DNA of 64,000 nt from DASRAP01 sp035277145 (GCA_035277145.1 DATELA010000004.1:1-64000), one strand, 5' to 3'; positions 36,101 to 45,351 are shown, counted from the stretch's first letter. Made by a program: numbers and translations. The notes: generated by a model from the sequence alone, not told the origin.

Positions 36101-37035
36101 GACTTACCGGCCAGGAGGTCGCCGAGTGCGCGACTCGGACTGACCCCCGCAGCCGCGAGTTTCGAGGTGTCGAGCACCAGCCCCGAGGCCAGCTTGCGAA
36201 CGTTTTCGCGGAGCGCCCGACCAAGCGCACCTGGTAGCAGCCGGCCGAACATCTCGCCAGCACCGCGAGCCGCGCCGACGGGAATGCTGACCGCTCTCGT
36301 AACTCCGTCGAGCGCACTCACGACGCCACGTACCTCGTCGTGCGCGTATGCGCGCGCGTCCGCCACGTTATAAACGCCGGACGCCAACCGATCATCGACT
36401 GCGGCGCGAATTGCGTCGACTGCGTTGCTCACGTCGCAAAGACTATAAGCCGGTTGGTCGCCGACGAAATTCAACAGGACGCGCCGCTCGAGTCCGGGCA
36501 CGTACGCGCGCACGCGCAGATTCCGAATCCAGTCCGGGGCGTACACGGGCGGAAACCGGAACACGATGGACTGCGGAGCTCCCGCGGGCGCGTCCGCGCA
36601 AACGCGTTCGGCCGCGACTTTACTTCTCCCGTATGCAGATTCCGGCACAAGCGAATCCAGCTCGGTGAGGGCGCGGCGCGTCGATGGTTGACCGTACACG
36701 GAGGCGGAACTCGCGAGCACGACTCGCGCGCACCCTGCGTCCGTCGCCGCACCGAACGCGTTTGCGAATCCAACAGAGTTGACCAGGAACGCGTCATCGC
36801 CGCCGCCAAGCAATCCCGGACTTGTTGCCACGCCCGCGAGGTGAACGACGACAGCGGGCCGCAGCCGCAGCAATAGCTCGCGGGCTGCCAAACGGTCGTT
36901 CACGTCCAGTTTCCAATCGGCAGCGCTCGAGCGACTCGCCGTTGCGACACTTGCACCGCCGGCTCGGAGCGCCGCCACAAGTCGCGCGCCGAGTTGTCCA
37001 CCCGAGCCGACCACGAGCGTCAGCACTGCAGGCAT
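36097..37035 (-). CDS. NAD-dependent epimerase/reductase (WbpV/WbpK-like)
   Basis: The 312-residue extended SDR protein has a nucleotide motif GSGGQLGARLVAAL, HLAGVATSPGL, SSASVYGQPS and YGRSKVAAE. Its C-terminal half is shorter than GalE. Its size and place directly before the WbpL-like transferase suggest the 4-keto reductase that finishes UDP-QuiNAc or UDP-FucNAc. That role is inference from context; a plain epimerase is also possible. It overlaps the transferase by 4 bp. Confidence 0.82.
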   Translation of the reverse strand: MPAVLTLVVGSGGQLGARLVAALRAGGASVATASRSSAADWKLDVNDRLAARELLLRLRPAVVVHLAGVATSPGLLGGGDDAFLVNSVGFANAFGAATDAGCARVVLASSASVYGQPSTRRALTELDSLVPESAYGRSKVAAERVCADAPAGAPQSIVFRFPPVYAPDWIRNLRVRAYVPGLERRVLLNFVGDQPAYSLCDVSNAVDAIRAAVDDRLASGVYNVADARAYAHDEVRGVVSALDGVTRAVSIPVGAARGAGEMFGRLLPGALGRALRENVRKLASGLVLDTSKLAAAGVSPSRALGDLLAGKS

Positions 37036-37053
37036 CGGGTCAAGATCGCGCGC

Positions 37054-37941
37054 TTATCTCGGGCGTGCCGCAGACCCCGCGGTGCCTGACTCGGGCCGCG
37101 CAACCAACGCGAGGCTCGTCGCTGACGTGCCTTGCTTGGTCGGCCACGGCAAGTTCCCAAGCGGCTTCACCAACATGTTGACGCCTTCGCGCAAAATGCG
37201 GGCGCACGCGAGTGCAGGCCCAGGAACAATGACATCGTCCGGAAAGAGCGGAAGCGCATCGGGATAAAAATCGTGCAGCAGCACCAGTCCGCCCGGTCGG
37301 AGACGTTTGAGCGACGCAGCGACTTCGCGGTACACAGTATCGGCGGAGTGGTCGCCGTCGAGAAAAATGAAATCGAACTCCTCGGTCGTAGTCGCAAGGA
37401 ACTGCACGGAGTCGCGCGTAACGAACTGAATGCAATGCGCACACTTTAGTTCTTCCGCAAATGCGCGCGGCGGCATGCGCGTACCGACGCTTCGCCACGC
37501 GCCGCGCACCGGATCGTTCACATCGGCGACGTCCACGGTCGTGACGCGGCCACCGTTGCTGTTCGCTTCAAGCGCGAGGGCGATGAACAGCGTCGACGCG
37601 CCGATGTGCGTCCCAACTTCGAGCACGTTTCGCGGTTTCGCCGCCCGCACGAGCGAGTATAGCGCGCGTCGATCACCTGGATTCACGCCGCCGAGCAAGT
37701 CCTCGTTTCCGAAGAGCGCAATGATCCGCGCAGCGTCCGCGCGCCATCCCGCTGCGATTTGTTCATTGCGAAACGCGGCGTCCATGTCGACGTCGCTCAA
37801 ACGCGCGAGAGCGCCTGGTTCGAATGCGAGCGGTGCGACGCGTCTGAGGCGCGCCCAATCGCGCGCGTGCCGAAGCATTTTCATCGCGCTGCGCGGCAGT
37901 ACAGTACGAGCCACACTGCGAATTACGCTCGACAAGGCCAA
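37054..37941 (-). CDS. Class I SAM-dependent methyltransferase (Methyltransf_24-like)
   Basis: The 295-residue protein has motif I VLEVGTHIGASTLF, an acidic VTTVDVAD, FDFIFLDGDHSADTVYREV and LRPGGLVLLHDF. The DGDHS motif is typical of the Methyltransf_24 group, which includes sugar O-methyltransferases. It lies in the polysaccharide locus 18 nt before the epimerase gene on the same strand. Methylation of a sugar or lipid-linked intermediate is likely, but the acceptor is unknown. Confidence 0.85.
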   Translation of the reverse strand: MALSSVIRSVARTVLPRSAMKMLRHARDWARLRRVAPLAFEPGALARLSDVDMDAAFRNEQIAAGWRADAARIIALFGNEDLLGGVNPGDRRALYSLVRAAKPRNVLEVGTHIGASTLFIALALEANSNGGRVTTVDVADVNDPVRGAWRSVGTRMPPRAFAEELKCAHCIQFVTRDSVQFLATTTEEFDFIFLDGDHSADTVYREVAASLKRLRPGGLVLLHDFYPDALPLFPDDVIVPGPALACARILREGVNMLVKPLGNLPWPTKQGTSATSLALVARPESGTAGSAARPR

Positions 37942-37975
37942 TGGGCGACGGGCTCAGGTTGAGTGTGCATCCAGA

Positions 37976-38797
37976 CTAGTTACGAGCGCGCCGAAAGACG
38001 TATTCGTCGCACCCGGTTCCCGAAAATCCCCAACCCGGCGCACGACAAAAGCGACGCACAGGCTCGAGCTTCATGCTCGCCGCAAGGGCCAGCATTTCGC
38101 GCTCACTGATTGATTCGTAAGGAAACCCGCCGAGCCAATCACGCACGTCCGTCATGAAATCCATGCCGCGATATCCGACGTAATCGCGCACGTACGCGTC
38201 AAAGTCCCAACCCCTGACCGCGTAGGACAGTCGAGCAGCCATGGTGTATGCGCTGTCCAGCAGTGAGCGCACGGCGCGGGGCGAACCTGTGTACAGGCGC
38301 TTCTCGATCTTCCATGCCCAGCACATCGGCGTCTTGCGGTACAACGCCAGACATATCAGCCCGCCGGGAGCGACCTTCGCGACGGCCTTCGCGATCGCGC
38401 GCGCCATATCTCCGGTGTGGTGCAGCACGCCCCACGAATACACGACGTCAAACTGAGGATCCGGCGGCATGTCGAACACGCTCTGCACACTCGTGCGCCA
38501 CGGTCCACCTGGAAAGAACCGCCGCAGCACGGCGTCCGTGGTCGCGACGGACTTTGGATCGATGTCGATCGAAAGGAGTTCCGAGGCACCGAGCTTCAAC
38601 GCGGCAAGACTATGCAAGCCTGATCCACAACCAATGTCGATGACACGTTTTCCGGCGAGTTCACCATCCGGAAAGAGTCGCGCGAGTCCTGCCTGCGCCT
38701 CCGCAACCGATTTCTCGGAGATCCCTTGGGCGAATTTCTCCCAGTTCGCTCCGAACTCGTAATGCGAGTCGATCGTGGTGTGGTCGGGTCTCGCCAT
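37976..38797 (-). CDS. Class I SAM-dependent methyltransferase
   Basis: The 273-residue protein has motif I VIDIGCGSGLHSLAALKLG, LLSIDIDPKSVATTD, FDVVYSWGVLHHTGDM and VAPGGLICLALY. The C-terminal half is an extension with YVRDYVGYRGMDFMTDVRDWLGGFPYE, seen in methyltransferases of polysaccharide loci. It is part of the minus-strand run from asnB to the initiating transferase. The substrate is unknown; a uronic acid or deoxysugar in the repeat unit is a reasonable guess. Confidence 0.85.
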   Translation of the reverse strand: MARPDHTTIDSHYEFGANWEKFAQGISEKSVAEAQAGLARLFPDGELAGKRVIDIGCGSGLHSLAALKLGASELLSIDIDPKSVATTDAVLRRFFPGGPWRTSVQSVFDMPPDPQFDVVYSWGVLHHTGDMARAIAKAVAKVAPGGLICLALYRKTPMCWAWKIEKRLYTGSPRAVRSLLDSAYTMAARLSYAVRGWDFDAYVRDYVGYRGMDFMTDVRDWLGGFPYESISEREMLALAASMKLEPVRRFCRAPGWGFSGTGCDEYVFRRARN

Positions 38798-38875
38798 TGC
38801 TCCTGAGTCGCGGGCACGCGCGCTTCGCAGCAGGTCCGGCAGCGCACGAATCGCCTTTCTTACGCAGACTCGAAG

Positions 38876-40351
38876 CTAAGGAGAGTGTCGCTGGCCCACC
38901 AAGTTCGACGGCATGAAACGATCGCGTTCATCAACGAGGCCGTCGTTGTCGCGATCGCCAATCAGCGCGAGCGCAAATGCCTGCGAGTAGACGGCGCTTC
39001 CGGTGCCGTCACGCACCTCGAATCGTGCGTAGCGCGAACCGGCAGGCAGTGAAGCAAACAGGAGGTCGTTCCCGGTCGCGATGGTCGCGCCGTTCACAAT
39101 CCAGCTAATCGATGCACTCGCCGAAACGTGCAGTCCGGCTGCGTCCGCCCAGACTGAATCGACAACTGGATATTGGCCCTTGGGATCGCCGCGGTCTTCG
39201 ATCGCAAACACGCGCCCCGCGCGGAGTGCGCTGAACAGATCGCCAAGAGTCGCGGTTGGAGCGAACACCAGCGTTTTCCCACTGTCGCGGTTGCGCGGGC
39301 TCAGCGCAGTCTGCCGGCTCCCGGGACCAAAATGATCGTTCACCGCGACGCCAATCACATCGGGATTCGCCAGCAGCAACCGGTCCCATCGGCGTCGCAT
39401 GACCTCGTTACGGTCTCGCACCATGAAGTACGGATCCCGTGCGTCTTCACGCTTGAACGCCGCGAACGCGGAGTAGACCTCAATAGCCGCGTACGCGCCG
39501 AGCGGCGAATACTCGTCGTAGTCGCCCCATGGATGGGCGACGATCGGAAAGCCGCCTCTCTCACGAATCAGATCGATCGCCTCTTGCGCCGACGTGTATT
39601 GCCACGCCTCGCGCTCGGCGTCTGGTCCCGAGGGCTCCCACTTTTCGATGTATTCCGTCATGAACGGCGACGCCAAATGCGTGTAGCCGACTTCTTCGCC
39701 TGACGGAATCAGTGTCTTGATGTTCTTGAACCCGCTGAGCAGCGCCGCCGGCAACCAGTTCTCTGGCGGCCAGTGCCGCGCCTTCCACGTGTATGACAGC
39801 GATTGCACGCCGCTGTAGTCCATGAGCGCGACCGCGTGATAGCCCGCGTCATCGTACGCCCGGTATTCCGCGCTGCTTACGCCCGGGTGATCGTGCAATT
39901 GCACCTTCCACACCGGCATCGATCCCCAAGTGATGCCCGCGTACGGATTGTTTCGAACGCCGTACGGGCCAGCCGCAACGCGAATCGGAATGCGGAATTC
40001 AGCGAACTTTTCGCCGTTTGGCGCAAGACGGCGATGGACAACGATCGTGTCCAGTCCGGACCAGGCACGCACCGGCCTGATGCGGACGTAATCCTGCGCA
40101 GCCGTGATGTCGATTTCGCCTCGGTGCGCGACAACCTGGCTGCCGTCGAGCGCGAGGAATTGCGTCGCACGCGGGAGAGCGATCGAGTCGAGGTGCCCTT
40201 CGCTCGCCACCAATTCCGGCAGCGTTTCTGTCGATACAGGAACAGCTGGTTCAACCGCTCGATCGCTCGAGCTGCATGCTCCCGCTGCGATTGCTATGAC
40301 CAGCGCGCAGACTCGCGTGGGCCGCGAGTTGATGAAGCTCTCGCGGCCCAC
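38876..40351 (-). CDS. Exported PHP-domain lipoprotein (CehA/McbA-like)
   Basis: With GTG at 40351 this is 491 residues beginning with a lipoprotein-type signal (ALVIAIAAGAC then SSSD). An N-terminal beta domain (about 20-110) precedes a PHP metal-hydrolase core with HDHPGVSSAEY, VALMDYSG, GEEVGYTHL, FPIVAHPWGD and VAVNDHFGPG, which supply the histidines and acids for a metal centre. The C-terminus ends in a calcium-loop-like DRDNDGLVDERDRF. PHP proteins of this type cleave phosphate or carbamate esters. A lipid-anchored one inside a polysaccharide locus is unusual. The open frame extends to 40456, so the start is uncertain. Confidence 0.75.
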   Translation of the reverse strand: MGRESFINSRPTRVCALVIAIAAGACSSSDRAVEPAVPVSTETLPELVASEGHLDSIALPRATQFLALDGSQVVAHRGEIDITAAQDYVRIRPVRAWSGLDTIVVHRRLAPNGEKFAEFRIPIRVAAGPYGVRNNPYAGITWGSMPVWKVQLHDHPGVSSAEYRAYDDAGYHAVALMDYSGVQSLSYTWKARHWPPENWLPAALLSGFKNIKTLIPSGEEVGYTHLASPFMTEYIEKWEPSGPDAEREAWQYTSAQEAIDLIRERGGFPIVAHPWGDYDEYSPLGAYAAIEVYSAFAAFKREDARDPYFMVRDRNEVMRRRWDRLLLANPDVIGVAVNDHFGPGSRQTALSPRNRDSGKTLVFAPTATLGDLFSALRAGRVFAIEDRGDPKGQYPVVDSVWADAAGLHVSASASISWIVNGATIATGNDLLFASLPAGSRYARFEVRDGTGSAVYSQAFALALIGDRDNDGLVDERDRFMPSNLVGQRHSP

Positions 40352-40519
40352 TTCGGTGTTGCATTCGGGGGTTGGCGATACCGGCATCGGTGGACGCATT
40401 ACCCAGATAGGACGATCTAGCGCTTTTCCGACGACGTGAGGCGTGACGGGGCTCACTTTGCCGGACAGTCAGGGGCCCAATAGCCTGCACGCGCGCACGC
40501 CTCGGCGCTAGCGGGGCGG

Positions 40520-41932
40520 TTATTGGGCCCTGAGTAGGACCGCCAGCTCCCTGGGCTCTGAGTCTCCGTCCCGGTACGAGCTGACCTGGGCCACCGACGC
40601 ACCGGCCGCGGCACAAATGTCGGCCAGGTACCCCGCAGTCTCCTCGCGGCTTTCCCCCTCGTGACCCTCGTAAATCAGCGCCTGCCACGGCAGCGAGGTC
40701 ACCGAGCGGAGCCACCCAAGGTGCCGTCGGACCGCGAGATAGGACACGATCAATGGCGCGCGGCCCGCCAGGAAACGAGGGAGGTCGTTCTCGAGGCTGC
40801 GCTCCGTTGTGATGTCGCCGCCCGTGAGGGAGAAGCGCGTGCACCCAATCGCCAACATTTGGCGTTGCGTGTGCGGCACAACTTCAGCGCGGTCCCAGCC
40901 GTGGCACCACGCGGCGCCGGCGCGGAGATACGCTGCCATCATCATGCCGAGATTACAGCCCACATCCAAAACAATCGCGCCGTCAATGGTCGCGCCCGCA
41001 GCGCGAACCATCTCAACCAGCACATCTGCGCGGCGTCCGACATCACGCTTCGCGGCGACGTTCAACCCCGGGACAGACTGGTAGAGGTAGCGGCCGCCGC
41101 GCAGCCAACTCGACTGGCCGTAGTGGGTTGACGCCGATGCCTCCCGAGCGACTCGGAGCAGATAATTCGAGTAATCGCCGAGCACGAAGTTCTGAAAGTC
41201 GACGTAGCCGAAGTGTCCAGCCCCGTCGACGAACGCGTTGCCGTTGCAGTCGGGACGGCGGAAGTCGTCGTGATCGAATCCGCTTGGAGCCACGACCGCA
41301 AGCACATCGTTGTCGCGCAACGCACGCAACGCTCGCATGCCCTCGGTCCATTGTGCGTCATTCGGCGTGCGCCCTTCGAGATGCTCAGACACATACGCAA
41401 CGCGCACGCCGTCGGCAAAACCAATTTCGATCAAGTCGTACAACCGCGGTCCTATGCCTTGGGTATGCAGTGCATTCGCGACCAAGGTCAAGTGCGGGTG
41501 TGAGTGCAGCATGTACCGCTGCACCTGCGAATGCACACCTTTCGCGACGTAGTCGCCTTCGGATACCGTGCCGGGGTTCTTAACAATCTTGATGCCGCTG
41601 TTTTCCGGATACTTCGCGCACAATTGGTTCAATGCGCTGGACCGCCACGCACCCGGGGTCAAATACACTGCGTGACCGCCGCTGACCACCTCGGAGCTCG
41701 CGTTCAGCACTCCGTCGAGCGTCACGCTGACATCAAAGCGTCGCGTGCGCTGCGACGGAAGGTCGGCGAGCGATGCACGACGCGACGTCAGCGCGCGGCC
41801 GAAGTCTCGCGGCCGCAGGTGGCGAATCACCCGCCATTCAATGACGAGGCGATCCTTGGCGTCTCGCGCCAGCGTAAACGCGCGAGGAAATCGTGTTCGT
41901 GCGAATTGTTTGACTGCGCCAAGGAATGTCAC
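40520..41932 (-). CDS. Fused APH-like kinase and SAM methyltransferase
   Basis: This 470-residue protein has two parts. Residues 110-265 look like an APH/choline-kinase fold: an ATP-lysine candidate in YVAKGVHSQVQRY, GIGPRLYDLIEI, the hinge SEHLEGRTP, a catalytic loop around H221-D222-D223 with N230/N232, and metal site VDFQNF (D245). Residues 315-465 are a class I methyltransferase with VLDVGCNLGMM and HGWDRAEVV. The combination recalls WbdD, the kinase-methyltransferase that caps O9a chains in E. coli, but the domains are in the opposite order. It lies between the flippase and the PHP lipoprotein. A chain-capping or sugar phospho/methyl-modifying role is inferred. Confidence 0.7.
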   Translation of the reverse strand: MTFLGAVKQFARTRFPRAFTLARDAKDRLVIEWRVIRHLRPRDFGRALTSRRASLADLPSQRTRRFDVSVTLDGVLNASSEVVSGGHAVYLTPGAWRSSALNQLCAKYPENSGIKIVKNPGTVSEGDYVAKGVHSQVQRYMLHSHPHLTLVANALHTQGIGPRLYDLIEIGFADGVRVAYVSEHLEGRTPNDAQWTEGMRALRALRDNDVLAVVAPSGFDHDDFRRPDCNGNAFVDGAGHFGYVDFQNFVLGDYSNYLLRVAREASASTHYGQSSWLRGGRYLYQSVPGLNVAAKRDVGRRADVLVEMVRAAGATIDGAIVLDVGCNLGMMMAAYLRAGAAWCHGWDRAEVVPHTQRQMLAIGCTRFSLTGGDITTERSLENDLPRFLAGRAPLIVSYLAVRRHLGWLRSVTSLPWQALIYEGHEGESREETAGYLADICAAAGASVAQVSSYRDGDSEPRELAVLLRAQ

Positions 41933-41944
41933 GACTGATTCGCT

Positions 41945-43279
41945 TTATAGTGCGGTGGCAGTAATGCCAAGCAACCGACGCGACGCGACCGTAAGAATAG
42001 CGCTGCGCGCGAACGTACTGACTCCCGTAGCAACCGCCGCGCCCACAACACCCCACAGTGGAATGAACACGGCGTTCAACACGACATTCAGGACCGCGCT
42101 CGCGACGATGGCGCGGCTTGCGACGCGTTCGTTGCCCGACATCGTGAGCAGGAATCCGACCGAGCCAAACGCGACGATGGAAATCTGACCCACGGCGAGG
42201 ATCATCATCGGCAGCCAGCTATCGCGAAACTCCGCGCCATACAACGCAAGCAATCGTTCGCCGAAGACAATGAGCACCAGCAGCACGGGGATCGCATACG
42301 CGAGCACGCTCCGTGCGGAAATACGAAGGACGTCGCGCATGCCTTGCAGATCCCGCTTCGCGTAGAGCTCAGCCAGGAGCGGCGCAACAATAGCGTTGGC
42401 GGCGTTGATGGCAAGCGTAATCACCGTGACAAGCTGAGCCGCGACCGAATACAGTCCCGCCTCGGTCGTCCCGCGGTACGCCCCAATCATGAGCACGTCA
42501 GCGGATAACAACAGCCCTTGCGACACGGTGATTGCGAGCAGCGGCGCGGCGGTCGTAATCCACTCGCGCGTGCGATACTCTGGTTTCGCCGCGGCCGTCA
42601 CGTGAGAGAGTGAAGTGCGAGTCAGCACGACGCACAGCACCAGTGCCATTGCCGTTGCGACGAGGTTTGCGATCATCACAGTTCCCGCACCGATGCTCGT
42701 CGCCCGCAGCTGCAGCAGCACACCGAGCACAACGAAGAGCGCGAGCGGACGCACGATGCCCTGACTGGCGGCGCTCGCAAGGGCGCGCTGCATTGCTTGC
42801 AAATGGCTGCCCGTCACTTTGAGCAGCACGAGTGTTGGCAACAGCACTGCTCCGCCGACGATCACCGACCGCGATGCATCTGCGAATTGCGAGTTTCGCC
42901 ACTGCAACGCCGCACCGATAATCGCGAGTAGGCTCGCGACCGCCGCGCTCAACGCGACGGTCGTGAGTAGATATCCGCGCAACCGAGCCCACTGTCCAAG
43001 CGTGCGGTATTCAGCGACGAACCGCAGCGACGCCGTATCGAATCCAAGAGCGCCCGCGAGCGCAATCACGTTGACCCAACTCAACACGTACGCGTATCGC
43101 CCGAACTCGTCGGCGCCGATCATGCGCGCGATGACCAGTTGCGCGACGACCGCGAGTAGCGCCGAAACGCCCGCGACGCCGAGTTGGGCGGCGCTGGCTG
43201 CGACCACCAGTCGTTCACGACTCCCGGCCGGAAATCGCGTCTGCACGAACCGGGCGGCGGCGGCCAGGAGCGTCGTCAC
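41945..43279 (-). CDS. Oligosaccharide flippase (Wzx/MATE-like)
   Basis: This 444-residue protein has about 12-14 TM helices. The N-terminal ARMIGADEFGRYAYVLSWVNVIALAGALGFD is typical of polysaccharide flippases, and later blocks are IVAPLLAELYAKRDLQGMRDVL and LIVFGERLLALYGAEF. It would move the Und-PP-linked repeat unit across the inner membrane. The start is GTG at 43279, because this overlaps the asnB stop as GTGA; the ORF otherwise runs to 43324. The protein has a hydrophobic C-terminal block like other Wzx proteins. Confidence 0.92.
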   Translation of the reverse strand: MTTLLAAAARFVQTRFPAGSRERLVVAASAAQLGVAGVSALLAVVAQLVIARMIGADEFGRYAYVLSWVNVIALAGALGFDTASLRFVAEYRTLGQWARLRGYLLTTVALSAAVASLLAIIGAALQWRNSQFADASRSVIVGGAVLLPTLVLLKVTGSHLQAMQRALASAASQGIVRPLALFVVLGVLLQLRATSIGAGTVMIANLVATAMALVLCVVLTRTSLSHVTAAAKPEYRTREWITTAAPLLAITVSQGLLLSADVLMIGAYRGTTEAGLYSVAAQLVTVITLAINAANAIVAPLLAELYAKRDLQGMRDVLRISARSVLAYAIPVLLVLIVFGERLLALYGAEFRDSWLPMMILAVGQISIVAFGSVGFLLTMSGNERVASRAIVASAVLNVVLNAVFIPLWGVVGAAVATGVSTFARSAILTVASRRLLGITATAL

Positions 43280-45213
43280 CGCGCCTGGTCGAAGTACCAC
43301 GCCTGCGCCATCAGGACATCCCACAGCAAGTACTGCCAGTTGCGCTCGCCAGACTGGTGTTCACGCCACTTCCGTTCGACGTGCGCGTGCTCGAACAGCC
43401 CGGCGCGCTCGACAGATGCCTGGCTCAGTAAATCGCCGGCCCACGAGCGGAGGTCCGTGCGAAGCCACGTGTCGATGGGAACACCGAAGCCAGTCTTCGG
43501 ACGCTCGAACAACGCGCGCGGCATGTAACGAGCCAGGAGATCGCGCAGAACGGTCTTCCCGCCGCTCCCGTTTCTTCGTTGCGAAGGCCGAATCTTCCAC
43601 GCGAACTCAACGACCGCGTGATCCACAAACGGGGCGCGTGTCTCGAGGCTGACGGCCATTGAGGCCCGATCGACTTTCGTGAAAATGTCGTCGGGCAAAT
43701 ACGCCGTCGTGTCCAGCAACATCATCAGCGAGAGCAAGTCGTAGCGCGAGAGATCCTTTGCGAGCCGCTTCGCTGCAGTCGGCGGTTCCACACCGCCAAC
43801 AACTACCGCCGCGGGATCCGGCCAGTGCGACAAGAGCGCAACGTACAAATCCTCACGCGTGGCCAGTTCGAGCGTTGCAGCCAGTCGGTGAATTCGGTCA
43901 CCTGTGACTCGTATCCCGCGCGGCTTCGGTACCGCTGCGAGCAGCGAGTCCCAGCGTCTTGGCGAGACCGATGCGAGCGCGCCAGCCGTCATGCGCCGCG
44001 CGAAGTGCGGCACGCGAGAGAGCCCACGCCAGAGGCGCGAACCGAGTGCATAGCGATCGTAGCCTGCAAATGATTCGTCGCCGCCGTCGCCGGACAGCGC
44101 GACGGTAACGTGAGCGCGCGCGACCGTCGAAATCAGGAACGTCGGGATTTGTGAGACATCGGCGAACGGCTCGTCGTAGATCGTGGGCAATCGCGGGATC
44201 ACCTCGAGCGCCTCGCGCGGTGACACGTACACCTCTGTGTGGTCCGTCTTGAGGTGTTCGGCAACCGCCCGCGCATACGCCGCTTCGTTGTACTCTGGCT
44301 CCCCAAAGCCAACCGTGAACGTGCGTACGGGTCGCGCAGAGTGCTTCTGCATGAGCGCGACAATGAGCGACGAGTCGATCCCGCCCGAGAGAAACGCACC
44401 GACCGGTACATCCGCGACCATTTCGCGGCCAATAGTCGTTTGCAACAACGCATCGAGCGCATCCGCCGTTTGTGCCTGCGAACCGTCGTGCCAATCGTGC
44501 CGGTCGGCAAGCGCGACGTCGCTCGCCACCCAGTACGGAGCCGGCGCGGGCCACTGCTGCGCGCCCGCGCGAAACGACAGCATCGTGCCCGCCGGCAGCT
44601 TGCGCACGTTCTCGTAAATGCAGTGCGGCGCCGGGATGTACATGTAGCGCAGCAACTGTGTGAGTGCAGCGCGATCGATCGAGCCTGCCCACCGCGAATG
44701 CGCGCGCAGCGCTTTCAGCTCTGAGCCGAAGACCAGCGCACCGTCGACCCACCCGTAATACAGCGGTTTCTCGCCGAGCCGATCGCGAACAAGCGTGAGC
44801 TCGCGCTGCTCGCGGTCCCAGATCGCCATGGCGAACATGCCGTGCATTGCTTCGACGGCTGCGCGCACGCCGCGCCGATCGCATGCGGCGAGGAACACCT
44901 CGGTGTCGGAGTGACCCCGCCATCGCGCGCCGTGTGACTCTTCAGCGGAACGTACGTCGCGCCAGTTGTAGAACTCGCCGTTGAAGCTCACGACGTAGCG
45001 GCCGCCGGGCGACACCATCGGCTGCGCACCTGCCTCGGACAGGTCGAGGATCGAAAGGCGTCGATGTCCGAGTGCGAGCCCGTGTTCAGCGTCGAGCCAG
45101 TGTCCGTCGGCGTCGGGTCCGCGATGCGCGATCGCGTTCGTCATCGCGCGAACTTCGTGTTGCAGATCTACTGAGTTTTTTCGGAAATCCCAGAGTCCCG
45201 CAACACCGCACAT
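43276..45213 (-). CDS. asnB: Glutamine-hydrolysing asparagine synthase-like amidotransferase
   Basis: The 645-residue protein starts MCGVAGLWDF, so the N-terminal Cys2 nucleophile of the glutaminase domain is intact. The open frame extends 30 residues further, but only this start exposes Cys2. The synthase half has the ATP loop LSGGIDSSLIVALM, LKTDHTEVYV and LSGDGGDESFAGYDRY. In polysaccharide loci such enzymes often amidate uronic acids rather than make asparagine, which fits the nearby UDP-uronate epimerase. It is divergent from the first GT4 gene and overlaps the flippase by 4 bp. Confidence 0.92.
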   Translation of the reverse strand: MCGVAGLWDFRKNSVDLQHEVRAMTNAIAHRGPDADGHWLDAEHGLALGHRRLSILDLSEAGAQPMVSPGGRYVVSFNGEFYNWRDVRSAEESHGARWRGHSDTEVFLAACDRRGVRAAVEAMHGMFAMAIWDREQRELTLVRDRLGEKPLYYGWVDGALVFGSELKALRAHSRWAGSIDRAALTQLLRYMYIPAPHCIYENVRKLPAGTMLSFRAGAQQWPAPAPYWVASDVALADRHDWHDGSQAQTADALDALLQTTIGREMVADVPVGAFLSGGIDSSLIVALMQKHSARPVRTFTVGFGEPEYNEAAYARAVAEHLKTDHTEVYVSPREALEVIPRLPTIYDEPFADVSQIPTFLISTVARAHVTVALSGDGGDESFAGYDRYALGSRLWRGLSRVPHFARRMTAGALASVSPRRWDSLLAAVPKPRGIRVTGDRIHRLAATLELATREDLYVALLSHWPDPAAVVVGGVEPPTAAKRLAKDLSRYDLLSLMMLLDTTAYLPDDIFTKVDRASMAVSLETRAPFVDHAVVEFAWKIRPSQRRNGSGGKTVLRDLLARYMPRALFERPKTGFGVPIDTWLRTDLRSWAGDLLSQASVERAGLFEHAHVERKWREHQSGERNWQYLLWDVLMAQAWYFDQAR

Positions 45214-45280
45214 GATCGCCTTGCGTAGTGGCCGGAGTATGGTGGCGTTCGCACGCAACTTAGCCGTCGCGTACCGCACG

Positions 45281-45296
45281 ACAATGATATCTTTGT
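45281..45296. promoter_or_regulatory. Candidate operator palindrome in divergent promoter
   Basis: ACAATGATATCTTTGT is a palindrome with one mismatched pair centred on GATATC. It lies in the 138-nt space between asnB (minus) and the GT4 gene (plus). It overlaps AT-rich sequence suitable for a -10 element in either direction. No regulator gene is adjacent, so its use is speculative. Confidence 0.3.
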
Positions 45297-45351
45297 GCGC
45301 CATGAGCCAGCGCCCGCGTGGCGCCAGACGTCATCCCGAGACGATGTGCAG

